A stretch of 64,000 nucleotides of DNA from Sebastes aleutianus (GCA_916700875.1 CAKAKS010000066.1:6668243-6732242); one strand, 5' to 3'. Shown: positions 1 through 34,331, counted from the stretch's first letter. Notes: generated by a model not told the origin, from the sequence alone. Translations and numbers: made by a program.

Positions 1-428
1 ACTTGTGCTCATCTCCCTCAGCTATGGCAGACACTTTGAAACAGCGTTTTTCTAACAAAGCGTGTTTTAGACATTTGTTCCTGCATCAAATATCATGTTA
101 CAGTATCACAGATAAACTCTTAATGGCAGTGTGATTTAATGAAAAGCATCTGATTTGGCTGAAATGTCAAACATAATTGTTGGTTATTGAATATCTGGTG
201 TCTGTAATTATTACAATTATTGATAATGATGGTTTAGAAGCTATTTGCCGATACATCCATCAAACCGATGGATCTTTTCATGTGTGTGAGTCACGTCCAG
301 GCGGGTTAGACTCTAGATGTCTGCAGAGGTGCAGCTGAACTCGATGGTCAGGTTCATTTCCACACCGGATAAGCTCTTTCTTCTCTGCCCTACTTTGATG
401 TTTTGCGCTCCTGGATGAATCTTCGCTG

Positions 429-451
429 CTCTCTCTCTCTCTCTCTCTCTC
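429..451. repeat. CT microsatellite
   Basis: An uninterrupted CT dinucleotide run of about 11 units. Confidence 0.95.
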
Positions 452-685
452 CGCCTGGATCCGTCTTTCTCGCTCCGTACCCTTTGGGTGACTTTGCCCT
501 GTTGGCTGTCTGTCTCTCTTACTGGCTATCTGCCTCTTTCTCTCCACAAATACGTCTGTTTTCTCTGTGTTGAAGTGTTCAGCTACACCATTTTGAGATG
601 TGTGGGCAGGAAACAGAATTGTATAGAATTTATAATTATAGCTGCTGCGCCATAAACATGTTGAAAAACTGATGGATGTAAAATG

Positions 686-1279
686 TTCAACCCTGTCTCC
701 TACAAAATTACATCCCCCATACAACTAAACTGCATTCTTAATTACATTACAGGGCAAACATATTTTCTCCTGGATTACGGTAACAGTTGTAAACAGTTTT
801 AAACACGTGGTTAACGTTGTGGATTGAAACAAAACAAAAAATGCAACAAAACTACTTTGGTTTAGGCAACAAAACTATTAGTAAAAAGACATCATGGTTT
901 GGCTTAAAATTACTACGACATTGAAACAAAACAACTTTGTTAGGTTTAGGCAACAAAAATAAGTGAACGTTGACTTTTAGTTTCACACTGACACAAACGG
1001 CGGTCTCCTGGAGGAAAGTCTGCCCACCCGTAGTGCATTTTCTCGCTTGTTATACTCGTTGTCATTCCATGTAACTTTCATTAACGGTTGCTGAATATAC
1101 TACGCCACCTTCTCTGCGCGTCGCACGTTGTACCACGTCACGTGCTGTGGCTTTCTGCGGACTATTACAAACAAATTTGTGATAGCCTACGTCAAAGACA
1201 AACGTTTCCCTCCGAACGTAATTAAGAATGAAATTTTGTTGTATGGACATGTCATTTTGTAGGAGACACTAGGGTTGAA
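686..1279. mobile_element. Inverted-repeat MITE with AATG flanks
   Basis: The left end TTCAACCCTGTCTCCTACAA and the reverse complement of the right end (TTCAACCCTAGTGTCTCCTA) match for about 60 bp, through CATTCTTAATTAC, with small gaps. Both outer flanks read AATG (682-685 and 1280-1283), a possible 4-bp target duplication. The middle (about 830-960) holds the teleost repeat motif GTTTAGGCAACAAAA. No coding capacity is seen. Confidence 0.75.
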
Positions 1280-2258
1280 AATGTTTCACTATCCTAAAGT
1301 GAAACATCATCTCCAGCGCAGCGTACATAATGATATGCATACACTTCTTTATAAGATATTGTTGTTGTTTATATCAGTATGTTTGACCACTCGTACCACA
1401 GATTATGTTGGACACATTAGTAAACACGGATCTCGAACCGTCCCCTCGGTTCTCCACTTGTTTGGTTTTCAGATTCTGCTCCCCGAAGACAGAATTAACT
1501 GGCCTGTGAACGTTACACTTGACCAACTAGTAGCTACACCCCAATTAGCTGCTCATGTTTTCTATCCGGTGAGTTTTAATGAACACACTGGTGAGTTTAT
1601 TTTCTAAATAAAGAGCAGAGTCTGACTCTGCGGTACTTGTCTGATGGCATTTAATCTGGATCTGGTTCGAGGTTCAGTTAGAGACTGTAAAGCTCACTTT
1701 GTTCAGGCTGTTCTCATACACTATTCGTAGCTTTACCAAACAAAAAGTAATGCACTGTAAAGCTTTGGTTATACTTTCCGCAAGGACTGACGCACGGAGA
1801 TGAGCTGATGTGGCGTTTGACTCTTCTGTACTCCTTGCAGGTTTCTCCTCGTGACATTCTCAAAGCTCCTCAAAGTGCTCCATCTTCTCCGCCCTTCCGC
1901 GTCCGCATAGTTAGAACATGTTGGATGTGCACGGACCGGCGAAAACCTGCTGCACGGAACCCCCTGCGAAAGGCCGTGTCTGATGGTGTGACGTCACTTT
2001 GGCAGTGTGGATACTTGTGGATGCGGCAAGCATAAATTAAGCATAATTCGTATATATATCCAACAAAATCAATTCGGATGTAATCCACGTAATCGTGAAC
2101 CAGGAAGTACAAAGAGCCACAAACTAGGGAGGACTTTCGCACAGGAGATCAGTCTTTGTGTCCCGTGTGACAGAAGTCGACGTGGATTTATTTGTCACGT
2201 AACTTCCGTACTTAAGTAACGCCACTTCCGGAGTTATTTTAACCCAAACCTTAATCTT

Positions 2259-2395
2259 GGACGTGTCTAGAAGGTAACCCTTAAATCGTCAAAACTTGCA
2301 AAAAACTCTCACGAGACTCGCTGCCCGACGACCTATCCTAACCTTGACCATCTCGCGAGAGTGTTGCAATTTGTGTTGTTGCTTAAACCTAACCA
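2259..2395. mobile_element. Compact copy of the GGTCGTG-type element
   Basis: GGACGTGTCTAGAAGGTAAC, then CTCTCACGAGACTCGCTGCC and GACGACCTATC, match the arms of the element at 29833-30439 on the other strand. No interior is left. It is probably a deletion derivative with imperfect inverted ends (AACTCTCACGAGA against TCTCGCGAGAGTGTT). Confidence 0.55.
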
Positions 2396-2980
2396 AGTTG
2401 TATCCTGTGAAGACGGAAGTTTATTTTGCAAAGACTGTATGCCTGTAACGAGCGTAAATCGTCGCGTATTGCTGGACATTGGTAGGAAAACGCCCAAAAA
2501 ATGAGGAATAACTTTTGTAAGATATCGTACGAACTGTTGTATGAGGTTATGTTGTTCTGTTACTGCACATTTAAGGCTGGTTTAATGAGATGTACAACAG
2601 TTTGTCAGGTTTTATGATCAGTGCATCGCTGTGTATTGATTGATAAGTGTAAATCAGGCTGTATAATGTTGACGTCTGACAGCTGCCATTTAGCTGTGAT
2701 TCATGTTTGATAGAAAAAACAGACTGATGGAAAACAAGCATCACTTTGATGTGAGGTGTGCAGAGACTCTTAATCACGATCTTCATTTATACCATAGAGA
2801 GGACTGCGTAGGAGGAATACATTCGTTGTTGTAGTTCCTTCTGTTTGTCCACAGAGGTCATAATCTTCATAATCCCTCTTTAAAAATCCAGATGTCTGGA
2901 TATAAAGTAACAGATGTTCTTTTCTGCGTCTCAGTTGCTGTTTCGATATCTCACTTCTCTCTCTGTGTGTCTCTCTGCAG

Positions 2981-24611
<21,631 letters not shown>

Positions 24612-25919
24612 GAGGGCCATGCCGTCCTTCCAGCCGGTGTCTCCACCACCTATGTACGATTTTTAATGTGTATAAAAATGGATTTGAATGGAACTAACCA
24701 AACAGACTCTTGGACAGTGACCTTTTTGACCTTTTAGCTGGTCGTGGATCAAAACGAACAAGCAGAACCAAGCACAGAGAGATGATTTTGTTATCTTACC
24801 GAGTGGCTTTTTGTTGTCGTGAGGATGAATGAGTGAGTGAATGTTCATGTGCACTGAGTCTGGAGAGGATGCTGTTGTTACAGCGTTGGCCAGATAACAT
24901 TCCTTTACACTTTTAATTCCTCTTCTTTTTTTTACCAACTTTTGCACGGACAAGCAGTTACAACAAGAGCGTCGTCGTTCACATGCTCGCATTCGTACTT
25001 TGTGTGTTTCTCTCATAATTCTGAGTGAGGTGTGAGCTCAGTGTCTGTGTGAATGTGTGTGTGTGTGTGTGTGTTTTGACCGCGTGGGCGTTGAACAAAC
25101 TAACCAGATTGCCCTCGGTGCCCTCACTACTGAGTGACCTTTGCCCTTGGTTCTGCCACCCTCAGTTCAGACTCCTCTGGATGCTTTCACTGGAACTCTT
25201 TTATTGGTGTTTGAAGGCCAACCAGTCCTTCATTTCCTGCCTGGAGTTTTTTTGTTTGGACCTTTTGGACACTTCTGAGAAAAAAAAAGTGGTCAGCGGT
25301 ATGCTCGTGATTTCTCTCGGACTTCTATTGGCTTGTAGAAATAACACAGTGCCTTTATGCTACTGCGCTTCGTCCCGCTGAGTGTTCAACTACGCAGAGA
25401 TGAGAGGTGACGGACTCTGCTGTTGGAGTGGTTTTTAAAAAAGACAGTTTTTTGAGTGCAACATTTAAGGATGGATTTTATTTAAAAAAAGATCAGTCAT
25501 GAGCAAAATAACACAAACGGTAACTCAGATTATCCGGTCTGTCGTCCACTTTGAGGTAATCAGGACCAAACTCCTCTTTGTGGACGTGAAATACACTATT
25601 CATGGCTGTTTCTGTCTGATGGTTGGAAGCACGGTGCCATTAACTAGAAGTTTTTGAAGCAACAATCTTCACTGTACTTTTTCTTTCTGCTTTCAAGCTT
25701 TGTTCTTGTTGCTTTTGTGTTTGTGTTTGTGCTGCACAACCCCATGCTCAAATGACTCTCACCTACAGGAAGACATCTAAAAACACAGTACATCAGTAGT
25801 TATTGGCAGAGATGTAAGTTCCTGCTAGATTCTGTGACCACAACCTGACGCCAACCTCCCCTAACCTTAAACCTAAACAAACATTTTAAAACTTTATAAC
25901 CAGACTTAATAATCTAGAG
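24612..25919. other. TLE 3' UTR and flank
   Basis: The sequence after the stop has no further coding potential. A short GT run lies near 25050-25073. No canonical AATAAA is evident before the hAT element at 25920, so the transcript end is unresolved. An ATTAAA at about 27932 is one distant candidate. Confidence 0.5.
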
Positions 25920-26982
25920 CAGGGGTCTCCAACCTTTTTTCCTCTGAGAGCTAATTTTGCTAAATTCATCAGAATCAGGTTTATTTTGTACATACATACG
26001 TGGAATTTGACTCCGGTTTTATGCAGCTCTCTCAATGTACTTACACAGAATAGAAATAACAGCTAGGAACAGCAACGATCAACAATAGAATAAGAATACA
26101 ATAATAAAACTATAAAATAAAATGTCTTTGTACAAGTCGAGACAAGTGTAAAGTGATCGAGAGCTACTCGTGGCGCCAAATTTCACCAAATCTCCAAGAG
26201 CAGACTTAATTCCTGTTTTACTTTTAAGATCCTTTAATAGCGTTTCGGCCAACACAGTCATCGCCTCTATTACAATCCTGCCCTAGGCGAAGGGCTTTTT
26301 TGTGTTTCGTTAGTATGTGAGCCACTTAACGTTCTTTCAGTTTGGTCAACAGAGACCGCTGTCTTTTGAGCATTATCTTCAGCTCCTTTACCTTCTCTGT
26401 TCGTAGACTGCTACCAGCCGGAAAGAAAAGTTGCTGTGGACTTTGGTGAAGTGGCACCCGATGTTACATCTTTGACACATTAATTGACACGCTCGGTCTG
26501 CAAATGAGACACACATTTGTCATTCAAATTAGTGAAAAAAACCCCTCTGTTATTTATTTCTCATGAAAATAATAATAACTTTATTTATATAGCACCTTTC
26601 GAAACAAGGTTACAAAGTGCTTTACAATAAAAGCATGCTAGAAGTAATTAACATCCCGAACTTAAGATCTAAACAAGACAAAATCATGTAAATAAATAAT
26701 AAAATAATATATTTTTTGCCTTTTATTGGCCTGGCAAATTTCTGCGGTCATTGTCAAATCTGGTGTGTCCTCGCCAGTCTGCTACCATCGCCTGACATTA
26801 CGGCGTCACTGATGTAACCATTTCATGTCAGAAGGGAGCTGGATGTCTGTGAATTTGATTGGATAGATATTTAAACAGTTTTACAAAGTGACTTTGTTTT
26901 ATAAAAAATGAATGTACATATTCTTTGAACCTTTAGTGAGCCCATCAGAAACGGGTAGCGAGCAACTTGTTGGAGACCCCTG
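25920..26982. mobile_element. Non-autonomous hAT element with 8-bp target duplication
   Basis: The terminal inverted repeats CAGGGGTCTCCAAC and GTTGGAGACCCCTG are a perfect 14-bp pair. Flanks ATCTAGAG (25912-25919) and ATCTGGAG (26983-26990) form an 8-bp duplication with one mismatch, as hAT transposition leaves. The interior has a retroelement-tail-like piece (AGAATCAGGTTTATTTTGTA, about 25970-26040) and no transposase frame. Confidence 0.9.
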
Positions 26983-28452
26983 ATCTGGAGGCTCATTCTT
27001 AAACATAATCATTTTACATCCTGGTTTAGCTGCTGCCCATAACCCTCACTGTGGGATCCATCATGTTTGCATCACTGAAAGGATATTTTGAGACTGATTA
27101 ATGTATAAAATATCACTGGTATAGTTATTTTAATCCCAGAAGTTGCAGATTATAGCTTTAACTTCCAGTTCTAGACCCTTTGAGTGCAAAAAGACAAGAT
27201 GAACCTATAAATCAAGAAGGATAAGAAGGCAATGAATAGAAAGGTTTCCCCTTTTTACTGTTTATGGGGTTAAAATAATATAATGATCAAATTAATAAGA
27301 AGGCTATTGTTTATCATCGTGATGTGATATAGCTTTAAACCTATTTCTCTGGCTCAACCCAGTTCTTCCTTTCACTTACCTTTCACAAGGGCCCCCTCTG
27401 TCAGTACTGACTGCCTTATAAAAGATCAAATAACGGACAAATTTACACGTGTTTAATGATTTATCTCTCAAAATTACTTTTCTATTTTATTTTAATCTGA
27501 AAAAGATGAGTTTGTGTCAGCCTGGGACACTCTCATGCAAGTATTAACTCTTCTCTTTCTTAGCACGCCCCTCTTCAGTTAAATGCCAAGGAGAAGCCTG
27601 TTTAAAGATTGCAATTTCTTTTTTAAAATGTCTTTACAATATTAATACTTGTTTTGTGGCTGTGACACAGACAGAAACTACTGATAATAACTGCACTGGT
27701 GTGAATGCAAAGGGACATTTTGCAGCAAAGCTACCTGGAGGGACCCTATGTAAGATATTACACTGTTACGACTGATATTTTTGTAATTACTTTGCCACAC
27801 ACAGTGACACTGTACATTGTGAAGGACTGGTCATGATATTGGTTTGTTTCTCACAGTGTTTGCCTTATTCTGTGCTTTCTTTCTGAATCGGAAACATTTC
27901 TGTGTGTGCTGCAGTCGGCTACGCTTTCAGATTAAAACGACGATTCGTTCACCTCGCTGTCATCGACTGCTCAGCTGCGTTTTCTGCTCTTGAATAAGTC
28001 ATAAAACCTCTACCCTCTGTACTAAATAGCTACTGTGCAACCTACGCCCTCTTTAATAATGGATAAATATAAAATACACTTTTGGTTACGCTGTCAAAGA
28101 GTCAAACCTCAATGTTACTCGTCTCATCTGACTGCTCCCAGTTAGCTGGCTAACATGACCCGATACAGACGCGATGTTATAACGATGTGTAGAGCTTTTA
28201 GCTTGACTGAACTCATGAAGGTGTTGTACATTTACTGTAAACATGTACTTAATAATTCAAGTTTACAGTGGAAAGAAACTTCCTGTTGCTAGTTGACTTT
28301 TTTCTTTCCTCTTCAATACAAAATGCCTTTGCTCCCTTTTTTCTAGTCTGTGGTTGATTTTATTAAATTATTGTGTCGAGTATTTTGTCTGAGACTTTCT
28401 GAGAAGTTTTGCAACATTGATTCTTTGTCCAGATGTTGAAGAAAAGTATATC
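26983..28452. other. Intergenic, nothing recognised
   Basis: AT-rich sequence with no gene, no clear element ends and no tandem repeat. Confidence 0.5.
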
Positions 28453-29198
28453 CAGTGGTGGAAGTACTCTGATATTTTACTTAAAGGAACAGTGTGTAAC
28501 ATTTCAGGGGATCTATTAGCAGAAATATAATATTCATTACTATGTTTTCATTAGTGTATAATCACCTGAAACTAAGAATCGTTGTGTTTTCGTTAGCTTA
28601 GAATGAGCCCTTCATATCTACATAGGGAGCAGGTCCTCTTCACAGAGTACGACATGTTGCTCCGCCATGTTTCTACAGTAGCCCAGAACGGACAAACCAA
28701 ACAATGGCTCTAAAGAGAGAGAGACTTTCATGTTTTTATGTTACCTGAAGGCCACCGTAGTTCTCCAACAAGCATGTAAAACTGCAGTAACGTGAGTCAC
28801 AAAGTGCAATACATTTTACTGAAATCTTTTAGACTTTTTTTGGAAATTTTGTGGAATTTTTTCCGGACGTTTTTCAGAGTTGTGTAATATAGGAAGGATG
28901 GGCTCTGAGCGAAGTGAGCGGCGTTGCCATGTTTTGCACTCGGCGGCTCAGGTTACTGCAGTCTTGGAAAGGGAGTAGTGAGTGGAGGGGTACTCAGTTG
29001 GTTGCAATCTGCAACCACACCACTAGATGCCACCAAATTCTACACACTGGACCTTTAAATGGTGCAATATTTGGTGCAATATTTGCCTCTGAAATGTAGT
29101 GGAATAGAAGTAGCGAGTAGCATGAAATGGAACACAAGTACCTCAAAATTTTACTTAATTTTACTCGAGTAAATGTACTTAGTTATCTTCCACCACTG
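28453..29198. mobile_element. hAT-type element with perfect 8-bp target duplication, carrying a nested insertion
   Basis: The ends CAGTGGTGGAAG and CTTCCACCACTG are perfect 12-bp inverted repeats. Flanks AGTATATC (28445-28452) and AGTATATC (29199-29206) are identical. The element's own sequence is only the outer parts (28453-28480 and 29059-29198); the rest is a second element. TACTTAATTTTACTCGAGTA-type sequence on the right is typical of this fish repeat. Confidence 0.93.
28481..29058. mobile_element. TTAA-bounded MITE nested in the hAT element
   Basis: It starts TTAAAGGAACAGTGTGTAAC and ends TTCTACACACTGGACCTTTAA. Both ends carry TTAA, and the terminal repeats match over about 17 bp with mismatches. 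It is 578 bp. The right side shares GCAATCTGCAACCACACCAC with the element at 34423-34999. Confidence 0.85.
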
Positions 29199-29832
29199 AG
29201 TATATCTGCATTTCTGTGGGACATGTTCAACTGAAAAAAGTATATTTTGACTCCTCTTTTCTCACCCAGCTGAAGAAAATGACCTTGTTTTTCCTCCGTG
29301 GTGTTACAGTGATGTATGAAAGAAGGATTTTCTCTTTAAAGAGTATTCGTGGTATTTGATCATAATAGCAGAAATGAAAAATGGATTACGGGTGTGATAG
29401 ACATTTGACACACAGGTTAACCAACAGTCACCGACGGCAGATTCCTTCCCTCCTTTCATTAAATGTTCATGACACAACACTTGACTTGTCCGCTGGTCTC
29501 CACATATTTCATTCCTCAGTTCACATATTTGTGTACGGCGACCTCTTAATGGACTCATTAACAACCTGCCTCTTTTCTGTGCATGCCCACGGCATTAATA
29601 TTCTAATGGTTTCCTTGACAATCTAATACAACTACCACACAATTACACCGGCTACAGCCTGCTGTCAGCCATAGCAGACATTTCATTTTGCATTAAAGGT
29701 TACGGCTTTCTGCCCTTGAAAGAAACTTGCAGCACTGTTATGTGGCAAAAAAAACAGAATAACAACTTTTACAGTAGTTTGTCCTTTGATTTGTCTACTT
29801 TTCAGCTGTGGATTTACCACTAATCTACACAC

Positions 29833-30439
29833 GGTCGTGGCTAGAAGGTAACACGCAAATTGTGAAACTCTCACAAGATGGTTAAGGTTAGGCATTGACC
29901 TTGAATGGTTAAAGAGGACCTATTATGCTTATTTTCAGGTGCATACTTGTATTTTTGATGTCTACTAGAACATGTTTACATGCTTTAATGTTCAAAAAAC
30001 ACTTTATTTTTCTCATACTGGCTGTGCTGCAGCACCTCTTTGGTCAACCGAACTAAACTCCTCGGACTCCGCTCTAACTAGCTTTGTTTGAGGTCGTGCC
30101 AAACTAGCCGCTACGCAGGTTTTATGCAAATGTGTTACTTGGTGACATCACCTTTCACAAAAAAGGCAGGATTTCAATCAAGGCATTTCAGGCAGTTCAG
30201 GAGCAGTGTTTCTGTAGAGAGTTTCTGGGTAGAGTAACTCCCTTTGGCGTGGACTTTGGTTTTGTAACTTTGCAGACCTTTTAAATGCACAAAAAACTAT
30301 ATAAAACACTAAAGGAAAGGAAAGGAGCACAAAAGCCTGATAGGTCCTCTTTAAGGTTCAGATAGGTCGTCGGGCAGCGAGTCTCGTGAGAGTTTTCTGA
30401 AAGTTTTCGCAATTTGCGGGTTACCTTCAAGACACGACC
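29833..30439. mobile_element. Inverted-repeat element split by a TTAA MITE
   Basis: The left arm GGTCGTGGCTAGAAGGTAAC with CGCAAATTGTGAAA and the right arm (reverse complement GGTCGTGTCTTGAAGGTAAC with CGCAAATTGCGAAA) are matching ends. The arms are interrupted at 29909-30354 by another element. A compact relative lies at 2259-2395. Confidence 0.75.
29909..30354. mobile_element. TTAA-bounded MITE (AGAGGACCTATTATGC family), nested
   Basis: TTAA (29909-29912) and TTAA (30351-30354) bound inverted ends AGAGGACCTAT, perfect over 11 bp. It is about 446 bp, contains TATTTTCAGGTGCATACTTG near the left end and is non-coding. The TTAA duplication fits piggyBac-type insertion. Confidence 0.85.
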
Positions 30440-31600
30440 TCTACACACTCTTTTCTATAGCTGCCCTAACCTACTTTTGAACTTCTAAACCTGCCTCTGA
30501 ATCCTCTCTATGCTTGAGATAAGTCAATATAAAGTATCCACATTGTATCTGTTACTGCTACTATATTTGGATCACCATTAGCTGCCACTAGCAGCTACTC
30601 TCCCTCTTTATCACTTTGTCCTCATTACAAACTATCACAAACCTGTATTGAAAAAGCAATCGACAGACAGTAGTACCAGTAGTAGTAGGATGACATGATC
30701 AACACTAATACACAATAATTATCACAATTAATCTTCTATGTCCTCTGTACAAACTTCTCTGTATTTTGACTCGTAGCTGTGTGGCAGGCCGACTCCACAT
30801 CCATATTAAGTGAGCTGGGAAACGAGGGTTTCTAGTGTTATAGTGTGGCATTTTAGTGCAAGCTGACAGGTCAACGCAGGTCTCCGTCTCACCTCCTATT
30901 GTGAACGTGCTGTGAATTCACGCAGAGCGCAGCACCGGACTGCTGAAGTGGATTAAGTGATCTAAGTGAGGGCTGTGGAGGAGGACGCTCCACCATTACA
31001 GTGAATGATACTCCTGTTACAGCCCTCCAACCGCCACTTCAAACAGCCAAAAGTGGGAGAGAAGGAGGAAAGGTGGGGATGTAATGTGGGAATGAGCCAA
31101 CCCTACTTCAACATTTTATATCAAGAGCACTTGTGACTTGCAAATTGCCCACTTTCCTGACAGACATCGAAGTTGGATTAAACAAACAGGCCACACAATA
31201 GCAAGATGGCGTTAGCGTGTGTTGCGTCACGTTGCTGGTAGATTTGACTCATAAAGCTGCAAAGATAGAATTCACTTCTCACCGAGACTGAATGTTAAAA
31301 GGATGTTTGTGACCACCGCTGTTCAAAAACATTCGTGACCATGTTGGTGACCTCAGTGTCTGCTGGCATACAGTAATGTTTGCAAAGTGCCACTTTACAG
31401 AACCATTACTACAATACTCTGCTAACTTCAGAGCACTGTGAGAATCACTCTTAATGAATTCACTTCACTAGAGCACTGACAGCACACTTTGGAGTCTCCT
31501 GAAGAGGATTATAGATGCAACAGAGTGAATATTTACTGCAGTTCAAAACAAAGTGTGTGAAGCTCTCCGTTAGAACACAAAAGCATTGAACAAAGAGTCT
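30440..31600. other. Intergenic, nothing recognised
   Basis: No gene, element ends or tandem array was recognised. Confidence 0.45.
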
Positions 31601-31629
31601 ATACAGCCACATAGCAGCTCTGTGAGGCT

Positions 31630-32640
31630 GTACACTCTGGCACAGCGGTGCTTTGAGCTGATTGTTAATGTCATGACAATGCTATCATGCTGATATTTAG
31701 CAAATTTACCATGTTCACTATCTAGTTTAGCATGTTAGTATGCTAAAAGTTGAGAATTATCACTAAACACAAAGTACAGCAGAGGCTGATGTTATTAGTT
31801 TTGCAGGTATTCTGCAGGCGGCTACCTCCGGGTGTGAAAAGTGAAGCCAATGCCTAAGTGCCTTAAACTTGCATTCTTTCTAACAGCCAGCAGGGGGCGA
31901 CTCCTCTGGTTGCAAAAAGCAGTCTGATTGTATAGAAGTCTATGAGAAAATGAGCCTACTTCTCACTTTATTTATTACCTCAGTAAACATTGTAAACATG
32001 AGTTTATGGTCTTAATCGCTAGTTTCAAGTCTTGTTCAATACAGCATGATGTTCATTTAGTAAATTATGGTCCCATTTAGAGTCATAAAGCAGGGGATGC
32101 TTTGATTGACAGGTCGCTACCACAGCATTGTCCGGTCTGGGAGTTGTCCGTGTTTTCGGCTTACAACTTTAAACCTTTCACAGTGTGTTTTCATTTCATG
32201 AAAGTTAATTGTTGTATGGTTGTGAAAAAAACAAAATAGCGATGGCCAAAATGCCGAACTCAAGACTTCAAAAAAGCAGTCCACAAACATCTTGACGTCA
32301 TGGTGACTACGTCCACTTCTTATACAGTTTATGGTATTTGACGATAAAGCAAAGTATTGGACAGAATAAAACCTTTAACCTGATGAAGGTGCTGTATGGA
32401 AAGTTAAGGGATCACCAAATGTAGGCAATTACAACTCATCCCGAGGGAAACATGAATGCCTGAACCAAATTTCATGGCAATCCAAAACCACAAACGTCAA
32501 CCTCATGGTGGCGCTAGAGGAAAAGTCAGGGGACCACTAAAGTCAGCGAGCTTCCTCCTCTGGGAACCATGAATGTCTGTACAGAAATTCACTGCAGTTG
32601 TTCATCAGTTGTTGAGATTTCCGTCTGGATCCAACCGACT
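31630..32640. repeat. Teleost interspersed repeat split by another repeat
   Basis: TTTAGCATGTTAGTATGCTAA and TTTTGCAGGTAT on the left continue at about 32332 with ACGATAAAGCAAAGTATTGG, AAATTTCATGGCAATCC and CATGGTGGCGCTAGAGGAAA. I know these as one repeat in many fish genomes. The inserted block (about 31812-32332) runs from GCGGCTACCTCCGGGTGTGA to ACTTCTTATACAGTTTATGG, also a known fish repeat pattern. Confidence 0.6.
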
Positions 32641-34261
32641 ACCAGACAGATATTGCCATCCCTAAAGCTAGCTAAAAAACAAAGAACACAAAGCTCTCCT
32701 TCACAACTCACTGCAAAACTTTATTTACAAATGCGCCAAAACACCACAGAATAATGTCATCCAAACACCAAATGCAGTACCAGCTGATTTTAGTGAGAGC
32801 TAATCAGTCAAATAAACCAGCAATATAAACCATATCAGATGCTAATTCATTACCAGTTTATGCTCAATCAAAATAAGTTTTGGTCCAATCGCTACATCAT
32901 CAGAGCTTCCTTAAACCGCTTTATAAAGTTGCTCTTTCTTCTAACACAGTACCAGTCGTGGTTGCTAGGAGATTTTTTTTTTTTTTTTTAACAAAACCTC
33001 TACACCTGATAACAGGAACAGGGAGGTTAGTGAACAACACCGGTCCTTTCCAGTAGCTACTGTGCTTTGATCATGAAACCTCAGCTGAACTTATAATCAC
33101 TGGTCATTTTTCAGACAGCGGTGGATACGCTGCTGTGAATCTTTACTCTTTTATTCCCTCAGAAGATACATTCTGCACAAAAGGGACAAAGGGAACGCAA
33201 ATGCCAGGATTTGATAATGAACATAGATGAATTGCTGTAACACCTGACCACCAATAATAGCTGGCTTTTATACTCCCTTTGTACGCTGCAGACAACTTAA
33301 TAACTCCTGTCAAGTAAGCATTACCTTATAACCCCGGATCAGAGAAGCTCTGCTCTCAGATAGTAATAAAGGATAGAAACCTACGGCTAATATGCATCAA
33401 CGGGATTTTTCCACATAGACAACAACTAACGTGCAAGACAATAACTCAGCGTGGTGCTTCATTTTATGACATTACAATAGAAAGTTTTGTCACAGTGGTA
33501 GCATTTCTGCCCACCTTTTCACATTAGTGCAACACAAGGATGAAAGTTCATTTCTGTCTGTCCCTGCCTCCACCAAAAACATAAAAGAAATAAAAAAGAT
33601 ACTCCTGGTGCTGAAAAAAATGTGTCCTACTACACTAATGAGACCTATGAAAGGAAATTCTTGTGAATAGGGGGACAGTTTATGTACTTTAGTGTATTTT
33701 TAATGGGATTATATCACAGCTATGCAGGCAATTCTCTTTTACGGCCTCATGTTGCTTTTGAACTCATACAAATCCGTCCTTGTCATATCTGACTTACTAA
33801 TATCGCCTCCCTGCTCTCACCTTGCCAGTCTCATCATATCTGTGAAAGAGAGTGGATGATGGTACATAGGTGGGAGCACGTCCATCAGCTTATCTGCTGG
33901 AGTAAAATTGATGGTGATCCTGTAATGAGATGAAAGATTTGTAAGGAGCTTTATACGTTCCGAGCGACTCAAAGGGGCATTTCTCACAACAACTGGTGCT
34001 GCTAACAATTTCCTGCCCTATTACAGGGTGGACTAATGATTAATTCATGTCCCCGCCGTCTTAACGAGGTTGTGCCCGTTAGTGGGCGGGAGGGGGGCGC
34101 ACTCTGCCGTGCTTTGATATTCTACATTCAAGGCTGTGTCACACATTAATGACTTCTTTGAGCTGTGAAACGAGCATCATTATCTCTTTTTAAAAAGGGA
34201 AGGATGAGAGATTTCAGCTCGGCTTGTATAAAGACAGGGGAGGAATCAGTCACTGTGAAGA
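32641..34261. other. Intergenic, nothing recognised
   Basis: No convincing gene was found. The short minus-strand frame at 33817-34008 has no family features I recognise. Confidence 0.45.
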
Positions 34262-34331
34262 TGTGTGTGTATGTATGTGTGTGTGTGGGTGGGTGGGTGT
34301 GTGTGTGTGGGTGTGGGTGTGTGAGTGAGTG
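34262..34331. repeat. GT-rich microsatellite with GGGT interruptions
   Basis: GTGTGTATGTATGTGTGTGT followed by GGGTGGGTGGGTGTG. The GGGT units are close enough to allow a G-quadruplex. Confidence 0.85.

Larger units (their letters stand above)
1..2980. other. Upstream TLE intron; no exon seen
   Basis: I searched this stretch for the TLE exon that should precede HQQQVVQ (ending near PFLSQE) and did not find it, so this is probably intron or 5' flank. It holds a CT microsatellite (429-451), an inverted-repeat element (686-1279), a possible degenerate repeat around 1755-2045 and a short element copy at 2259-2395. The open frame at 1275-1607 matches nothing I know. Confidence 0.6.

Noticed and set aside
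278..724. 148-codon minus-strand frame rich in Arg and Glu
   Set aside because: The charged stretch is the CT/GA microsatellite read as protein; the rest has no family resemblance and overlaps a MITE end.
1275..1607. 110-codon plus-strand open frame ending HTGEFIF
   Set aside because: It begins at the edge of the 686-1279 element, has no recognisable domain, and does not match the missing TLE N-terminus.
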